Positions 23,050 through 34,230 are shown, counted from the first letter of the stretch. The stretch: 64,000 nt of DNA from Typhlomys cinereus (GCA_023101885.1 JALPQD010000247.1:620001-684000), one strand, 5' to 3'. The notes: a model not told the origin generated them from the sequence alone. Numbers and translations: made by a program.

Positions 23050-23640
23050 GAAGCTTCCATAAACAGATACAATGAATTTGATTGTTTTCATCCCCTCAAT
23101 TCCTACCGTCATCTGCCTCTTACCCCATCCCACAGATTTTCCTTCCTAACTAGTCTCTTCCAGCTCCCACACCCCTTTGAATGTATGGTCCATTGGGTCT
23201 CATCTAGCATGTCTGCATTAGCAAGTGCACAGGTGCTTGCTGAGTCAAACAGCCAACCAGCATATCAAACATTTAGTAACGAAGCTCCCTCTGTCCTGTT
23301 GAGCAACAGTCTCTACCATCTCTCAGGATAGGTCCCTATCTACTGGGATCATCTCTATTCCATGGTGAAAAACAAACTGATAGGCCAGGTATTATAGAGT
23401 ACTGGTTGAAGTAGATATTCCATGAAACTATGAATAGAAGAAACGTAACACAATTGCTCCATTGAGCCTCTGGGTATGGCAATCCTGGTGTGGATTGAGG
23501 CTACTGCTTGGCCGCATTTCTTCTCATCCTTCAGTTCTTACATTCTTACCACCCTCTTTTCTGCAAGGCTTCCTGAATGTCATGGTGGGAGGGTAGTTTT
23601 GATGTCCTGTTTGGGGTTGAGTTGTCTACAGTCTCTTTTA
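23050..23640. repeat. Old interspersed repeat, class uncertain
   Basis: Shares the C/T-rich pattern of cattle-like 'catccc...ctcttccagctccc' phrases with 1430-1610, 4300-4640 and 58600-58830, so it is probably part of a rodent repeat family, possibly an L1 3' UTR in antisense. No coding potential is visible. Confidence 0.35.
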
Positions 23641-23980
23641 CTTTACTCTTTGACCAGTTGTGTAAACTATTAACTTTGAGAATTCAAAGAAACCCATTAT
23701 CTTGTTGAAGAATTTTTCTTCCAATGATATTAATTACAAATCTTAAGTAGACATTGGACATTCTACAAAGGCTTTTCTGCAGGTATTATGATTATCATGT
23801 ATTTTTTTAAATGGCTATCTTTTCTGATTCTTTCAGTTGTGATACAAGTAATATATCCCATTATGGCATATCCCAATGTAATTAAATTAGCTGAATGCAC
23901 AAAGAGGAATAGGAAAAAAAAACATTTTTTAAAATAAAATGAAGAAAGAATGTTAGTAAAGGTGCAACAAGAATAAAAAT
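23641..23980. other. AT-rich intergenic DNA, nothing recognised
   Basis: No supported feature up to the target-site duplication at 23981. Confidence 0.5.
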
Positions 23981-23997
23981 AGAAAACACAGGAGGCA
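23981..23997 (+). repeat. Target-site duplication, left, of the transducing L1
   Basis: A 17-base sequence repeated exactly at 24381-24397. Confidence 0.95.
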
Positions 23998-24380
23998 GGC
24001 AAGGGATTGACAGCCATAATAGTAGTGTTCTTATGCTTAAGGGGAACACGGGAAAGGGTTCAGGGAAATGCCACTGGGCCCTTGTACGTCATCAGAGAGG
24101 AAGACCCAGAGGAGAGTCAGGAATACACAATAAAGGACTCTCTGGGAATTGGGGGGGAGGCACTGGGGGATGGGGAGGGAGGGATGAGGGGAGGGGGAGC
24201 AGGGGCTTCAGGGGGAGGAGGAGGGAGGGAGGGAACTGGTCTACCTAGTAAGTTTGTATGAGCGGAAATTAAAAAAAAAGAAAATAGATAGGTACAAACA
24301 TACATGTATACATAAATGAGTTCACTTTTCTTTAAGGCATAGTAAAAATCTATTGTACATAAAAAAAAAAAAAGACAAAA
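23998..24380 (+). mobile_element. 5'-truncated L1 3' end with a 3' transduction
   Basis: Bases 23998-24270 match the last part of the L1-A/L1-C 3' UTR, beginning at the 'ggcaagggattgacagcc' segment and including the G-rich tract. A first A-run follows at about 24270-24284, then about 75 bases not found in any other L1 copy here, then a second A-run at about 24360-24380. The target-site duplication 'agaaaacacaggaggca' flanks the whole block at 23981-23997 and 24381-24397. L1 RNA that read through its own poly(A) signal explains this. Confidence 0.9.
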
Positions 24381-24397
24381 AGAAAACACAGGAGGCA
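24381..24397 (+). repeat. Target-site duplication, right, of the transducing L1
   Basis: Exact copy of 23981-23997. It lies after the second A-rich tail, not the first. Confidence 0.95.
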
Positions 24398-25200
24398 AAA
24401 AAAATCCACAAATGTTACATTAACTTCTCGGTAAGTTCTGAAAAATTGGACACTGAAACTTACATGCATAGGGACAAGAGAGGGTCAGTTGAGCTTGTGG
24501 ACACGGGCTTATGATGGCATTAAGCTTCTATTGTAGAAGTGTTCACTGTTTCTTCACTTAAGTAGTTTGCCTTCTTGAATTCCAGGAGCCTCTAGTGGCC
24601 ACAATGAGCATGGCAATCTGTAAACTGGGTAGGTTCTGAAGAAATTTTGGAGTTTCTTCTCCCTAGAACAGCGATGTTTTTGCTGTGGTGTCTCCCAATT
24701 GTGTGGAAAGGAAAAGGCAACAACAGTAATGAGATCTGTATAGAAACAAGAACTATATGTATACTTCCACAATCTGCTAAGTATTGATCATTCTCATGAC
24801 GGAATGCAATTACAGATGTCCAGTATACTTCAGGTGATTCAGAGGTTGAAGACTCTCAGACAGGCTAATGGCTAATATGATGATTCATCTACAAAATTTA
24901 GGCTGAGTACCATCAAAGTCCATTGTTATTCTTGAGATCTATCACTAACCCCCAAGGACAAGATTTCCTTTCTCAGAGCACTGTTCTTCTAAGCTTAGGC
25001 TCCTTTGCACTTACAGACTTGTCAGTGTCTGTACTCACAACTTCTTCCCAGAGCTGTATCTTAACCTAGGACTATGGCAAATTAAATTCAATCTCCTTAT
25101 CTTGTGGATGTTCCACCCAAGATAGCTCAGTTTCAAAATATGTTATGTTTCAAGATAGAATTCAGTGCCTTCCCTCTAGGTTATGTGGAATGACAGAATG
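24398..25200. other. Intergenic DNA, nothing recognised
   Basis: No supported gene or repeat. Confidence 0.5.
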
Positions 25201-25960
25201 CAATTCCTCTCTACTGCTGACCTCTCAGACGAATTAGTTTCTCACCAAAACCTGACTGTTTTTGAGCATTGTGAGCATTGTTTTCTTGTTGTGATAAGGT
25301 ATAAATCTTTTCTCTTTTCACCAGTACTAGCTGACTTATCTTTTGGAGAGTTTTTGGCTTCTCTCTACAGTGGAAGTCAGAGTAACTGTAGCTCTTTGTA
25401 GGAGAAATGTGTAGAAATTTGGAACTTTGATCTAAAAAAGCCATTGAGGTTTGGACATAGAGCTTAAAGGACCATTTAGAAGAGAGGGGTGCTGAGAATG
25501 ATCTCAACAATGGAAGTCTAGCTTATGAAGGTACAGAGGAGAATAAGCCCATGGGCCTAGACAGAGACAATTGCAACAACGATTTAGCAAAGTACTTCCC
25601 CGTGTTCTGCCCATGTCCTGAACACCTGCCTAAAGTTAAAATATTGGACAAATTGTCATGGTCTGAATACAACTTGTCCCCACAAGATCATGTGTCTGAA
25701 TTATCACCTGATGGTAGTATGTGGGAAGATTTTAGTGCATTTAAAAGGTGGAGCCTTGCTGGAGAAAGGCACGTCACAACCATATACCTTGAAGTTTGGT
25801 AATTCCGTACTGCTTCCTTTTGAAGTTTGTTAATACTCTGTTTTCCTGATGTCAGTAATAAACTAATCCATTGTTCTGTTTCTGTTTCTGAGACATGCTT
25901 TCTGCTATGAGATTCCTGCCACAATGGACAATATTCCCTCTGGAACAAACAAATCTCCAC
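25201..25960 (+). mobile_element. ERVL-MaLR remnant with LTR at about 25653
   Basis: The phrase 'tgtcatggtctgaatacaac' at about 25656 followed by 'catgtgtctgaattatcacc' matches the typical 5' start of MaLR LTRs. Bases 25390-25600 ('gaaatttggaactttgat' and the following AG-rich block) resemble the MaLR internal region also present at 6.9-8.1 kb. The LTR carries 'agtaataaac' near 25854. There is no protein-coding capacity. Limits are approximate. Confidence 0.55.
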
Positions 25961-26393
25961 TTCCTCTCTTAAATTGTGTAAGAGTGGTGTTTCACAGAAG
26001 CAAAAAGAGAAAACTGGGCCATCACCAAATCACAAATAAAAGAAGAGTTACAAAATCTTGACCTTCTGATAATTGGTCCAAGCTTGCCTATATCCTCTTT
26101 TGTTTTCATGAAAAGCTTTAATGACTCTGAAGTTGCAAGCGTCTGGAAACAGACACAGTGGCATATAGGGAGAATTTTCTATATAATGGAGCTGGTAAAC
26201 ACAATCTTGAAGAAATGTGATGAGACCAAAGCCTCAAAAACTTCCCAAGGAAAAAAAAAGTAAGATTCCAAACCTAAAATACATCCCTCACACTTAAATT
26301 GCAATATGAGATATATACACAAGCATGGGCAAGGGGATTTGAGCATAGTGTGTATGTGTATGTGGGGGGATGATGGTATTCTTGTGTGAGGGA
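25961..26393. other. Intergenic DNA, nothing recognised
   Basis: No supported feature. A few CA/TG-rich bases lie near 26350. Confidence 0.5.
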
Positions 26394-26407
26394 TTTGAGC
26401 ATGCAAG
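26394..26407 (+). repeat. Target-site duplication, left, of the 26.4-kb L1
   Basis: 14 bases repeated exactly at 27692-27705. Confidence 0.95.
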
Positions 26408-27691
26408 ATTTTTTTATTTATTTTTATTTCCACTCATACAAACTTAACAGGTACACTGGTCCCCTCTCTCCCTCCAACCCCCCACGCCCTCTCCCTCCCT
26501 ATCCCCCACCCCTCTCCTCCCCCATGCCCCAGTGTCTCCCTCTCCCCTCCCTAGAGCATCCTTTAATGTACATGCCAAACTCTCCTCTGGGTCTTCCTCT
26601 CCAATAAGGTGCATTTCCCAGTGGCATTTCCCAGAACAATTTCCTGTGTTACTGTTAAGCATAGGAACAATATTGTGGCTGTCAATCCCTTGCCTCCAAG
26701 GATCCTAGTGCCTTTAGCAAACGCTAGACTTTGTGGGGTCAATAGTATATTAGACATTGAGCAGGGCATGCAAAGTCCAATTTTGATTGCTTCGGCCCTA
26801 ACTTGTGTGGAGTATCTTGCATATCATTGTTCCTCCCATCCTTTTGCTCTTACAATCTTACCGCCCCCTCTTCCGCAAATTTCCCTGAGCTTCAGGATGG
26901 GGAGAGATTAGGCTGGCCTAGTACCAGGTGGTTGATATAGAGTCTCTGAAGTTCTGGATTATGGTTTGTTGATTTTTTTTTTCAGTTTTGCTGCTCCTGC
27001 AATGCCCTTCACTCCATCCTGATGGTTATTGGATGTCACCCCCTGGCCAGAGATAAAAACCTGTTAAACTAGAGTCTTGTTATAAGAGTATATTCAAAGG
27101 TATATGTAATAAAAGTAGGAAACTGCGGTGAGGGAAGGGTCAATCACCCATTTGCAAAATGGTTACTTTCTATCTGACAGACTATATGCCCTTCCCCTTC
27201 TGGTAAGATCATACCCCATCAGTTGTAAATGATCAGGAAGGATAGTCTGTGAACTTAGCCAGATGTCTCATTACTTACTTGCAGTCCTTGATGGTGGCCT
27301 ATTTTCTCTGCTGTAACATTGTCCCCTCTCTCCTTGTTTCTAGTGTGGCACTACTTCCCCATCCCTCCTGTTCATAATCTTTGCAATTATTATAGATATT
27401 ACAGAGAATTATCCTTAAGTGTCTCTAAGTGGGTTTAGTACTAGGATCCACCTATTAGGGAGTACATACAGTGCTTAATTTTCTGTGTCTGGGATACTTC
27501 ACTCAATATAATCATTAATAATTGCATCCATTTCCCAGCAAATTGCATTAATTCATTTTTGATGGCTGAGTAGTACTCCATTGTATAGATGTACCACATT
27601 TTCCTTATCTACTCGTCAACTGTTGGACATTTGGGTTGATTCCATGACATTGCTATTGTAAACAGTGCTGCTATGAACATGGTCGTGCTTG
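26408..27691 (-). mobile_element. 5'-truncated L1 (L1-A family)
   Basis: Reading the minus strand from 27691 gives the ORF2 C-terminus (starting near the 'ACTGTTTACAATAGCAATG' segment), then the complete 3' UTR and a poly(A) tail that appears as T-rich sequence at 26408-26430. Target-site duplication 'tttgagcatgcaag' is at 26394-26407 and 27692-27705. Length is about 1.28 kb, with no 5' inversion. The ORF2 part is too short to encode anything functional. Confidence 0.95.
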
Positions 27692-27705
27692 TTTGAGCAT
27701 GCAAG
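27692..27705 (+). repeat. Target-site duplication, right, of the 26.4-kb L1
   Basis: Exact copy of 26394-26407. Confidence 0.95.
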
Positions 27706-28011
27706 TTTAAGCAAATAGTAAAATTCACCTGATGTGAATATCTCTGGATGAAAACTCTCTGCTTTCACAGTGTTCCCTAGCTCTGTTTTCTCTGTGAATT
27801 CATCTGCTTATTATGTTTGTAGAAGAGAGGGAAGATGGCATCCATTAGAATGATGTTTTTTATGCGCAGCTTTCTACTGAAGTAACCCACATTAATCCTC
27901 AGCTCGGGGCCTGCTCTTGAGACTTTACCCAAGGGCTCTTTCTATTAGAAGTGACTCCTGAGTCTCTACCAGTGACTCAGTAAGGCTTACCCAGAATCAG
28001 GCCAACCTAGT
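27706..28011. other. Intergenic DNA, nothing recognised
   Basis: No supported feature. Confidence 0.5.
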
Positions 28012-28480
28012 CTATCTCCATCTTAAGGTTTTGGGAGCCTAACAGAAGAGGGGGTGGTGAGATTGTAAGAACCTAAAAATGGGAAGGTTCATGTTGGACA
28101 AGACATTCCACTCAAAGGCAGGATTGCTGCATCTAGGAACTCACTACAGTAAGACTTGTCCTTCCCAGACCTGCATATACCCCCATAGATTACTTAGAAA
28201 TTCAAGATAGGTAATACAGTGTAAGCCTGGGGGATTAAAGCTGGATGAGTGAAAGGAAATGCCCTTATCAGTTGGATGGCCCAAAAAAAGGCAACTGCAC
28301 AAGAGTAGACAAGCCAGAGGGACTCCTGGGGTCCATAGAAGCAGACAGGCAGGAGGGTAGGAGGGAACAAGAGGGATTGAGGAAGGAAAGGGAGGGGATA
28401 GGAGAGAGAGAGAATGGAGGGAAGCAGGGATAAGTACTTAATATGCTCATAAAAGTAGAAAAATAATTAAAAAGAAATGA
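28012..28480 (+). mobile_element. Old rodent L1 3' UTR fragment, sense
   Basis: 'ggccaacctagtctatctcc' near 27991-28018 and 'gaagagggggtggtgagattg' near 28043 match the 3' UTR type of 20641-21130. A purine-rich tract at 28340-28430 and an A-rich tail at 28455-28478 follow. No clean target-site duplication was found. Confidence 0.75.
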
Positions 28481-29589
28481 CTCTCAAGAATGACCAAATA
28501 GAAGACTATGGAGCTATAGTTCAGGTAAACAGGCACAGGCAGTATACAGTTCACTAGGCCTTCATTCCAACACAAGGGTCCTGTGACTTACACTAGTTAA
28601 TCTCTTTGCCCTCACATTCTTATACTGTTATTTGATTAGTTCAGGATAATGAAGGGGGAGCAGTAGTATGGGAGAGTGTTATAGTCCTACAAGACCTTCC
28701 GAAATGCTCAAGCTACTGTGTACAAGATGAAGTAAGTTTTCTGCTATGTCACTATAAATGCATTTCAGGACCCATTGATTCACTGGGAAATAAAATAAAG
28801 TATCCCTCTTTTAATTTTACCCCTCTGATAGGAAAGAGACCATTTCTTTCACATTTCTCACATTACTGTTCATGGAGCAGTTAAACCTAGGGAGCTCATT
28901 CGGCTGTGATGTCTATATAACTCACTCAACTCATCATCTATGCCCTCCCTGATCTATAGCACAAAGCTATTTATTCACTGCAAGTCTGTCTCCTTTTCCT
29001 CAACTCAGCAAGAACAGCTTTACCCTGCAGCAGTCTTCAGATATCGGAGTTATTCAAGCTGCCACCAAACACTGTTCTGAATTCTCCCCCAAGTCCTCTA
29101 AAAGGTTGTATTTCTCACATGCCATCACCCATACATTATGTGAAGAACCTGTTATTTGTCTTTGTTTCCTCCACACATATTCAGTGCATATTTAATCATA
29201 GAAAGGACAAAGGGAAGAGTGAATGTATGAATCAGTGGCAGAAGTTCACATGTGTTGATCAAAAGATGGGACCTTTGCTCTACTTACCTGGTAGAAAAAA
29301 ATATAAATGCTACATATGTGCTAGGATTCTGAAATTCCCATGGACAACAACTGCTAGGTGTCATTTTTCATGACTCATCCTCAGACTCGAACCCCCTTCA
29401 TGTGCAGCATGATGTCTCCTGCCTTTCTCTCCATGTATCTCTTTTATTTTTAACATTACTATTACAAAGAAAAATTTTAAATAGGAGTAGATATCACAAC
29501 ATTGCACAGGAAACAAAATTCCCAAACCATAAACAGAAATGCGACATCACAGTACATTCCTTTGAGTGTAGCAAGTAACTCTTTCATGC
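28481..29589. other. Intergenic DNA, nothing recognised
   Basis: No supported gene. The 84-codon frame at 29119-29373 has no recognisable protein features. Confidence 0.5.
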
Positions 29590-29752
29590 AGAAGGTCTGT
29601 TAAAGACTGAAAGCATACACCTTTTGTGGGGGATCCAGACTGCTTGCCTGATAACCTGAGTTTGAATCTCAAATATCCCACAGTGGAAGGAAAGAACCAG
29701 CTCCCTTAGGGTGTACTTGGACCTCCACCATGCATTATGATACACCAAGCAA

Positions 29753-29758
29753 ACACAC

Positions 29759-29806
<48 letters not shown>
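29753..29806. repeat. (CA)n microsatellite
   Basis: About 25 CA units with one CG interruption, potentially Z-DNA forming, directly followed by a CG/CA mix to 29821. Confidence 0.95.
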
Positions 29807-29807
<1 letters not shown>

Positions 29808-29831
29808 ACATGCGCACGCGCATGATAAGTA

Positions 29832-29835
<4 letters not shown>

Positions 29836-29871
<36 letters not shown>
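29836..29871. repeat. (AT)n microsatellite
   Basis: About 18 uninterrupted TA units, a self-complementary run that can extrude as a cruciform. Confidence 0.95.
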
Positions 29872-29872
<1 letters not shown>

Positions 29873-29876
<4 letters not shown>

Positions 29877-32341
29877 GACCATCTCCCCAGTCCTGGACAT
29901 TGGCCAGAGTATGGTACTCTGTGCCACTAAGGAGTCAAGAGGTGGCTCAATCAGATTGATGCAGGGGACTCACATATTCACTTCACAACAGGACACAGAA
30001 GGGCTAACTAGCCACTCATCTAGTAGCATTTCCTTCTTGAACCACTGGAACTATCTGGATGCTATTGGTGAAGTGTCCTGTACCACCACCTGCCCTTCCC
30101 TTACCCCCACCTTCTTTCCTAGATCCTTCCCTTTCATTTATTAAACTCTGGATTCAGGACTGAGTGGTAATTGTGCTTGGTCTTTCTGAGTAGGTTTTAA
30201 ATTCAGTCCTAATCATGGACTCAAGCAATTACTCTCCTCTGGATCCTTCCAAAGCCTCTCATAAAATAAAGGATCCTATCTGGTTTCCCACACAAACGCT
30301 TGAACATTCGTAATAAGTTCTTGCTTTTCCATGTTGAAAAGGGGGAAATAAACATCTCTGTTGATGTGTCAGTTGTTGAAACAATACTCACATGAATGTC
30401 ATTACTCTGGACAACAATGAATGTACTCAGCTTCCTAAAGTACAGCATGGTTGATGGCCAATCAGAGCTATTCTGTGCTTCCAAGAAGCATACCATAAGG
30501 ATATTCCCACAGTGGTGAGGAATGGCATGCCACCATGTCACTGTGTGGCAAAGAAGACAAAAGAGAGGAAGCGCTTCCTTCCAACTTCATTCCTTCTGTA
30601 ATGTGCTACAGCAATTCATGCAGACTGAATCTTCACCACTCCTTTACCTTCAAGGGCCCCAGCACCCTACAATGTTGCACTGGGGATAAACCACTAACTT
30701 TCACCATCAGTTTCACAGAAAACACCATCATCAAACAGAAGAAAGGGAATTCAGAATGGAGAATGGCGTCCTTGGGGAATATGTACAGGAATATTGCTTG
30801 TGTCAGGGGGAAAGTAGGGTGTTCACAGACCAAGGACCTTTAGAGAAGGCTTTAATAGGGAGCTGAGAAGCAGGTGAGGTTTCTGTGTTTAGCAGGGTGG
30901 CATATAGGAGAACATCAGAGGAAGGATGCAATCTTGCAGGAGAGCGCTTGGGCACAGTGCAGAACTGCCAGCTCTGGAGCAGTCAGCTAGGAAATTTCCT
31001 GGGGATAAGAACAAGAGAACTGCAACAAAGTGAAGACAAATATCACATTGTATTTTGTACTCACTTTTGCTTCTTATACTTGGACACAGCATCCTTCTTT
31101 TGCCAGTCGAGGTGATTTGCAATAATGAGAATTGCAAAAAACTGAAGGTCAGTTTAGGCTAAGAGGGAGCAGAGCAATATGGAATATGTTGAATTCTTGT
31201 CCATCCTCCTGTTAGCCACACGATCTTGAGGGTACTACTCCAGCACTAGGAGCCCCAGGTAGCTCATCCTAGCAGTAGGTTTGAGAAATGTCACAGAGTG
31301 TGTAGACTCTGAGCTAAAAACCCCTACAGCACTGTCCAGATGCACTGAGCAATTACTAAGGGTCAGTTCCTAGTCATATTCTAGACCCTGCCATCCTCTC
31401 CTGAGGTTTTGTTGTTGTCCATATCCAGAAAATCTAAGAAGATGCAGCTTGAAGGAAAAGAGAAATTCAAATCAGATAAAAATGCAGCTTTCCTAATAAA
31501 CTCCTGGCATTTTCCCTCTTACGGAATAAATCGCTTGGGGGAATGAATCAATTTTACCAAGCGATATGACTTGAAGCTTCTAAAATTAAGTCAAAGACTA
31601 ACATCATCCTTCCCTCCAGCACCTTATCCCCTTGATACAGTTTTTAAATTCATTGCCACCAGATTCTACACCTCACTTAGATTTAGACAGATGGCAGCCA
31701 TTATCAGCACTCTATGCATTATAGTGGAGTGTGTTCAGGCTTTCCAAAGATTGGGTAAAAAACGACCCATCAGTGCTGTGTGGGCTGCAATCCAATGGAT
31801 TCTTGATTTTGTGTCCCAGGAGTTCCTTGCAATGTTTGTGAAGATAATTCTTACTGTACATACTGAATCCACCTGAGCTCTAAAAGGACTCCACGTCATC
31901 TTCCATGCAGGGAGCATTTGGGGATTTCCCTCTGGCTTTAAAAGTAATCCCAAGGGAACTGCTCCATGCAGTTTTCATCCTAGCCGTTTCCTTCCTCTAA
32001 GACTCTTGAAGTGTCTATGCCCAGACACTTATCAGGGCTTAATGTGAAATTCCCTCTCAGTGAAGGAATTGTCATCTCCCAAAGTTACAAACTGCATTTG
32101 CTTAGGCTATTTGTACCTGACGGCTGGCAATAGGAGCCCCATTTCCTCACTGTGCCCCTCCTTTCATCTTTCTTCACATCTTGATTGACAACTCTGCATA
32201 TTCCTCATATCACAGCTGCTCCTAGCCTTTACCATTCTCTGGGTGTCGTATCCATAGACGACACCCCAACATCACAGTGCCTTCCAAAAAAGAATATTTG
32301 AAACTAATATTTGGTGAATATTAGAGGTAATGAGCAAAGTC
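29873..32341. other. Low-repeat intergenic DNA downstream of the MAGE gene
   Basis: I see no repeat family and no convincing gene. Several frames of 60-106 codons exist (for example 30221-30541 minus, 31571-31876 plus), but none has recognisable protein features or splice context. The stretch is less AT-rich than its left neighbours and has fewer retrotransposons. Confidence 0.45.
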
Positions 32342-32347
32342 TTTATT
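32342..32347 (-). terminator. Candidate poly(A) signal of the MAGE gene
   Basis: AATAAA on the minus strand, about 410 bases after the stop codon at 32759. It is the first canonical hexamer I found downstream of the CDS; a closer non-canonical signal is possible. Confidence 0.5.
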
Positions 32348-32758
32348 CAGTTTTAGTCATTTTTCCTATTTTCTTGAATATGCATAGCAAGCACAGATAC
32401 ATAACATTACCAAGTTAATTAAAAGTGTTAATAGTCTCCAAAGATTATTCACTGTAGATATTTTCTATATTTTCACAGTTTTTTATAATCATGAGTAAAT
32501 ATATAACCAATATCATTTATAAACAGATTATGAAGCAGCAGTATAATATTTACCTTGTAGGGCAAGGGATAGCACTTGAAAATTCACCCCAAACGGAGAC
32601 AGAAAAACAATCATTCTAAGTAACAATACTGTGTCCTACCATATCCTACTCAGACTAATCTTACCCTTCCCTTATTTAGATTTCTGACTGGCCCATTCAA
32701 AATCAGAGTGAATGCATTTACACACAAATTTCTGAGAACAGGTAAAAGAAGCATAAAA

Positions 32759-34012
32759 TCAACGTTCTGCTATCCACATGGCTAGATTCCTGTCTGCGGA
32801 GTAACTGCTGTCATTAATCTTCTCCGCCTCATCCCTCAAAGCCTCCTCGTACCACACTGAGAAAGAAGTTGCTTCACACTTGTTGATTTTTGCCAGGAAT
32901 TCTAGCACTTTCAACTTTGTGGTTTCAGCATGGGCCCTAGAACCCCACAGGAATACATAATGTGGAGGATGACTGTTAGGCACCTGCCGATACTCCAGAT
33001 AATTCTGTTGCACCAAATCTCTGATCAGGAAATCCCGGGGCTCCCCACAGATAAAATGTTCCTCCCCCTCATAAACTCCCAACATTTTTAAGAATTCCCA
33101 GATTCTTTCTTCAGGCATACAATTTCCCTCTATGAAGATTATACCCAGAATAATGATCAGAAAGGCATTTCTGGGCATACTGTCAGCATCACTCATCATG
33201 CTATTATAAGTAAGATTCAGTGAGTTGACAATGACATAAGAGCTGTTTACAGGATCATCCTCCTTTATATCAATGCCAAAGGTCAACTCCAGGCACTTGC
33301 GGGCTTCAGAGAAGATCACAGGGAAATATTTCTCATACTCTTTTGTGATAAGTGACAGCATTTCTTCTTTTGTGATGGGCTCCTTCACTCCATACTTGTG
33401 GATTAAAAGAAATACCAAATCAGTCACCTTCTCTTTTAGCAGAATTTTCAGCATGGATTCAGAGTCTTCTGAAGTCCCTCCTGCTCCCTCTTCTTCCTGA
33501 TAACCAGATTCATCATTAAAGTATGTGCCTAACATGAATGCGGGGGTGAAATTCTGAGCACGTTGTGAAAGGGTCAGCATGCTGACAGCAGGTTCCCCCA
33601 TCTCCTCTATATCCTGAAACAGAGAATAGGAGGAGGAGGAGGAGGAGGATGAAGAGAAAGGCGAGGGAGGGGATAAAGTAGGTAAGGAGACATCACAAGA
33701 GGAAAAGGATACGGAAGACAGGTAGCCGTCCTCCTCATCTACATTCTCTTCCTCTTCATCCTGATCTCCATGGCTGCTTTCAGCCTCATGCTCTTCCTTT
33801 CCTTCCTTATTCCCATTTTCATCCTCCTCCTTGTCATCTTCCTCATTTTTCATGTCTGTCTCATCATCCTCTTCTTGATATTTGACCTCCTCTTCCACTT
33901 GTCTCTCCTGCTCTTCAGCTGTAGGATCAAGTGCGGATTCTGACTCTTGTGATTCCGGGTTCTGGGAGTGTTCCTTCTGGTTGAAGCGTGGGCAGTTTGG
34001 ATCCTGAGACAT
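32759..34012 (-). CDS. MAGE-A family protein, closest in type to MAGEA10
   Basis: MAGE proteins bind RING E3 ubiquitin ligases through the MAGE homology domain (MHD) and alter their targets; MAGE-A members are normally expressed in the male germ line. The 417-residue frame has an acidic Glu/Asp-rich segment (about 31-96), a serine-rich segment with a run of 10 Ser (about 119-128), and the MHD at about 190-395. MHD landmarks are 'KEPITKEEML', 'FGIDIKEDDP', 'IIFIEGNCMPEERIWEFL', 'GEPRDFLIRDLVQQNYLEYR' and 'FLWGSRAHAE'. The 'NYLEYRQVP' and 'GSRAHAE' segments are MAGE-A-like, and the Ser run before the MHD recalls MAGEA10. The coding region is one exon, as in the family. The ATG at 34012 lies 64 bases into the last exon. 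The acidic segment is unusual. The frame is intact and looks functional; the exact orthology within MAGE-A is not certain. Confidence 0.93.
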   Translation of the reverse strand: MSQDPNCPRFNQKEHSQNPESQESESALDPTAEEQERQVEEEVKYQEEDDETDMKNEEDDKEEDENGNKEGKEEHEAESSHGDQDEEEENVDEEDGYLSSVSFSSCDVSLPTLSPPSPFSSSSSSSSSYSLFQDIEEMGEPAVSMLTLSQRAQNFTPAFMLGTYFNDESGYQEEEGAGGTSEDSESMLKILLKEKVTDLVFLLIHKYGVKEPITKEEMLSLITKEYEKYFPVIFSEARKCLELTFGIDIKEDDPVNSSYVIVNSLNLTYNSMMSDADSMPRNAFLIIILGIIFIEGNCMPEERIWEFLKMLGVYEGEEHFICGEPRDFLIRDLVQQNYLEYRQVPNSHPPHYVFLWGSRAHAETTKLKVLEFLAKINKCEATSFSVWYEEALRDEAEKINDSSYSADRNLAMWIAER

Positions 34013-34076
34013 TGTTAGGCTTGAGGAAGCAGCAGACAGGGATATAAGGTGGACTATGAATTATGAGGTATTAGGC

Positions 34077-34152
34077 CTGGAGAAGGGAGAGACAGAATCA
34101 ATGGCCATCGGCTGAAAATCTCAGCTCTGAAAACTGACAAAAACAGACTTAC
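34077..34152 (-). other. Short intron before the MAGE coding exon
   Basis: On the minus strand the donor is 'gacct|gtaagtctg' (intron starts at 34152). The acceptor is a pyrimidine-rich 'tctctcccttctccag' ending at 34077. The 76-base length and the bases around both sites resemble the last intron of human MAGE-A genes. Confidence 0.85.
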
Positions 34153-34230
34153 AGGTCTTCTCTGTAGGTAATGTACCAGATGTTCACAGTTCTGCTGCCT
34201 TTCCAAGTAGTTCACTTGTCCTTTAGGAAT
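34153..34230 (-). other. Non-coding penultimate exon of the MAGE gene
   Basis: It is bounded by the acceptor 'gttctttttcag' (34231-34242) and the donor at 34153/34152, giving 78 bases. It ends 'gagaagacct', like the equivalent 5' UTR exon of human MAGE-A genes. It has no ATG in frame with the CDS. It joins to the last exon starting at 34076. Confidence 0.8.

Larger units (their letters stand above)
29590..29872 (+). mobile_element. Old tRNA/ID-derived SINE with CA and AT tails
   Basis: 'aacctgagtttgaatctcaa' near 29653 looks like a box B. It is followed by 'acagtggaaggaaagaacca' and 'cttggacctccaccatgc', the order seen in rodent B3/B4-class SINEs. A (CA)n tail at about 29756-29806 and an (AT)n run at 29836-29871 follow. 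Confidence 0.55.

Noticed and set aside
31571..31876. 101-codon plus-strand frame as a host gene
   Set aside because: It shows no domain, no homology I recognise, no splice context and no clear promoter or poly(A) signal.
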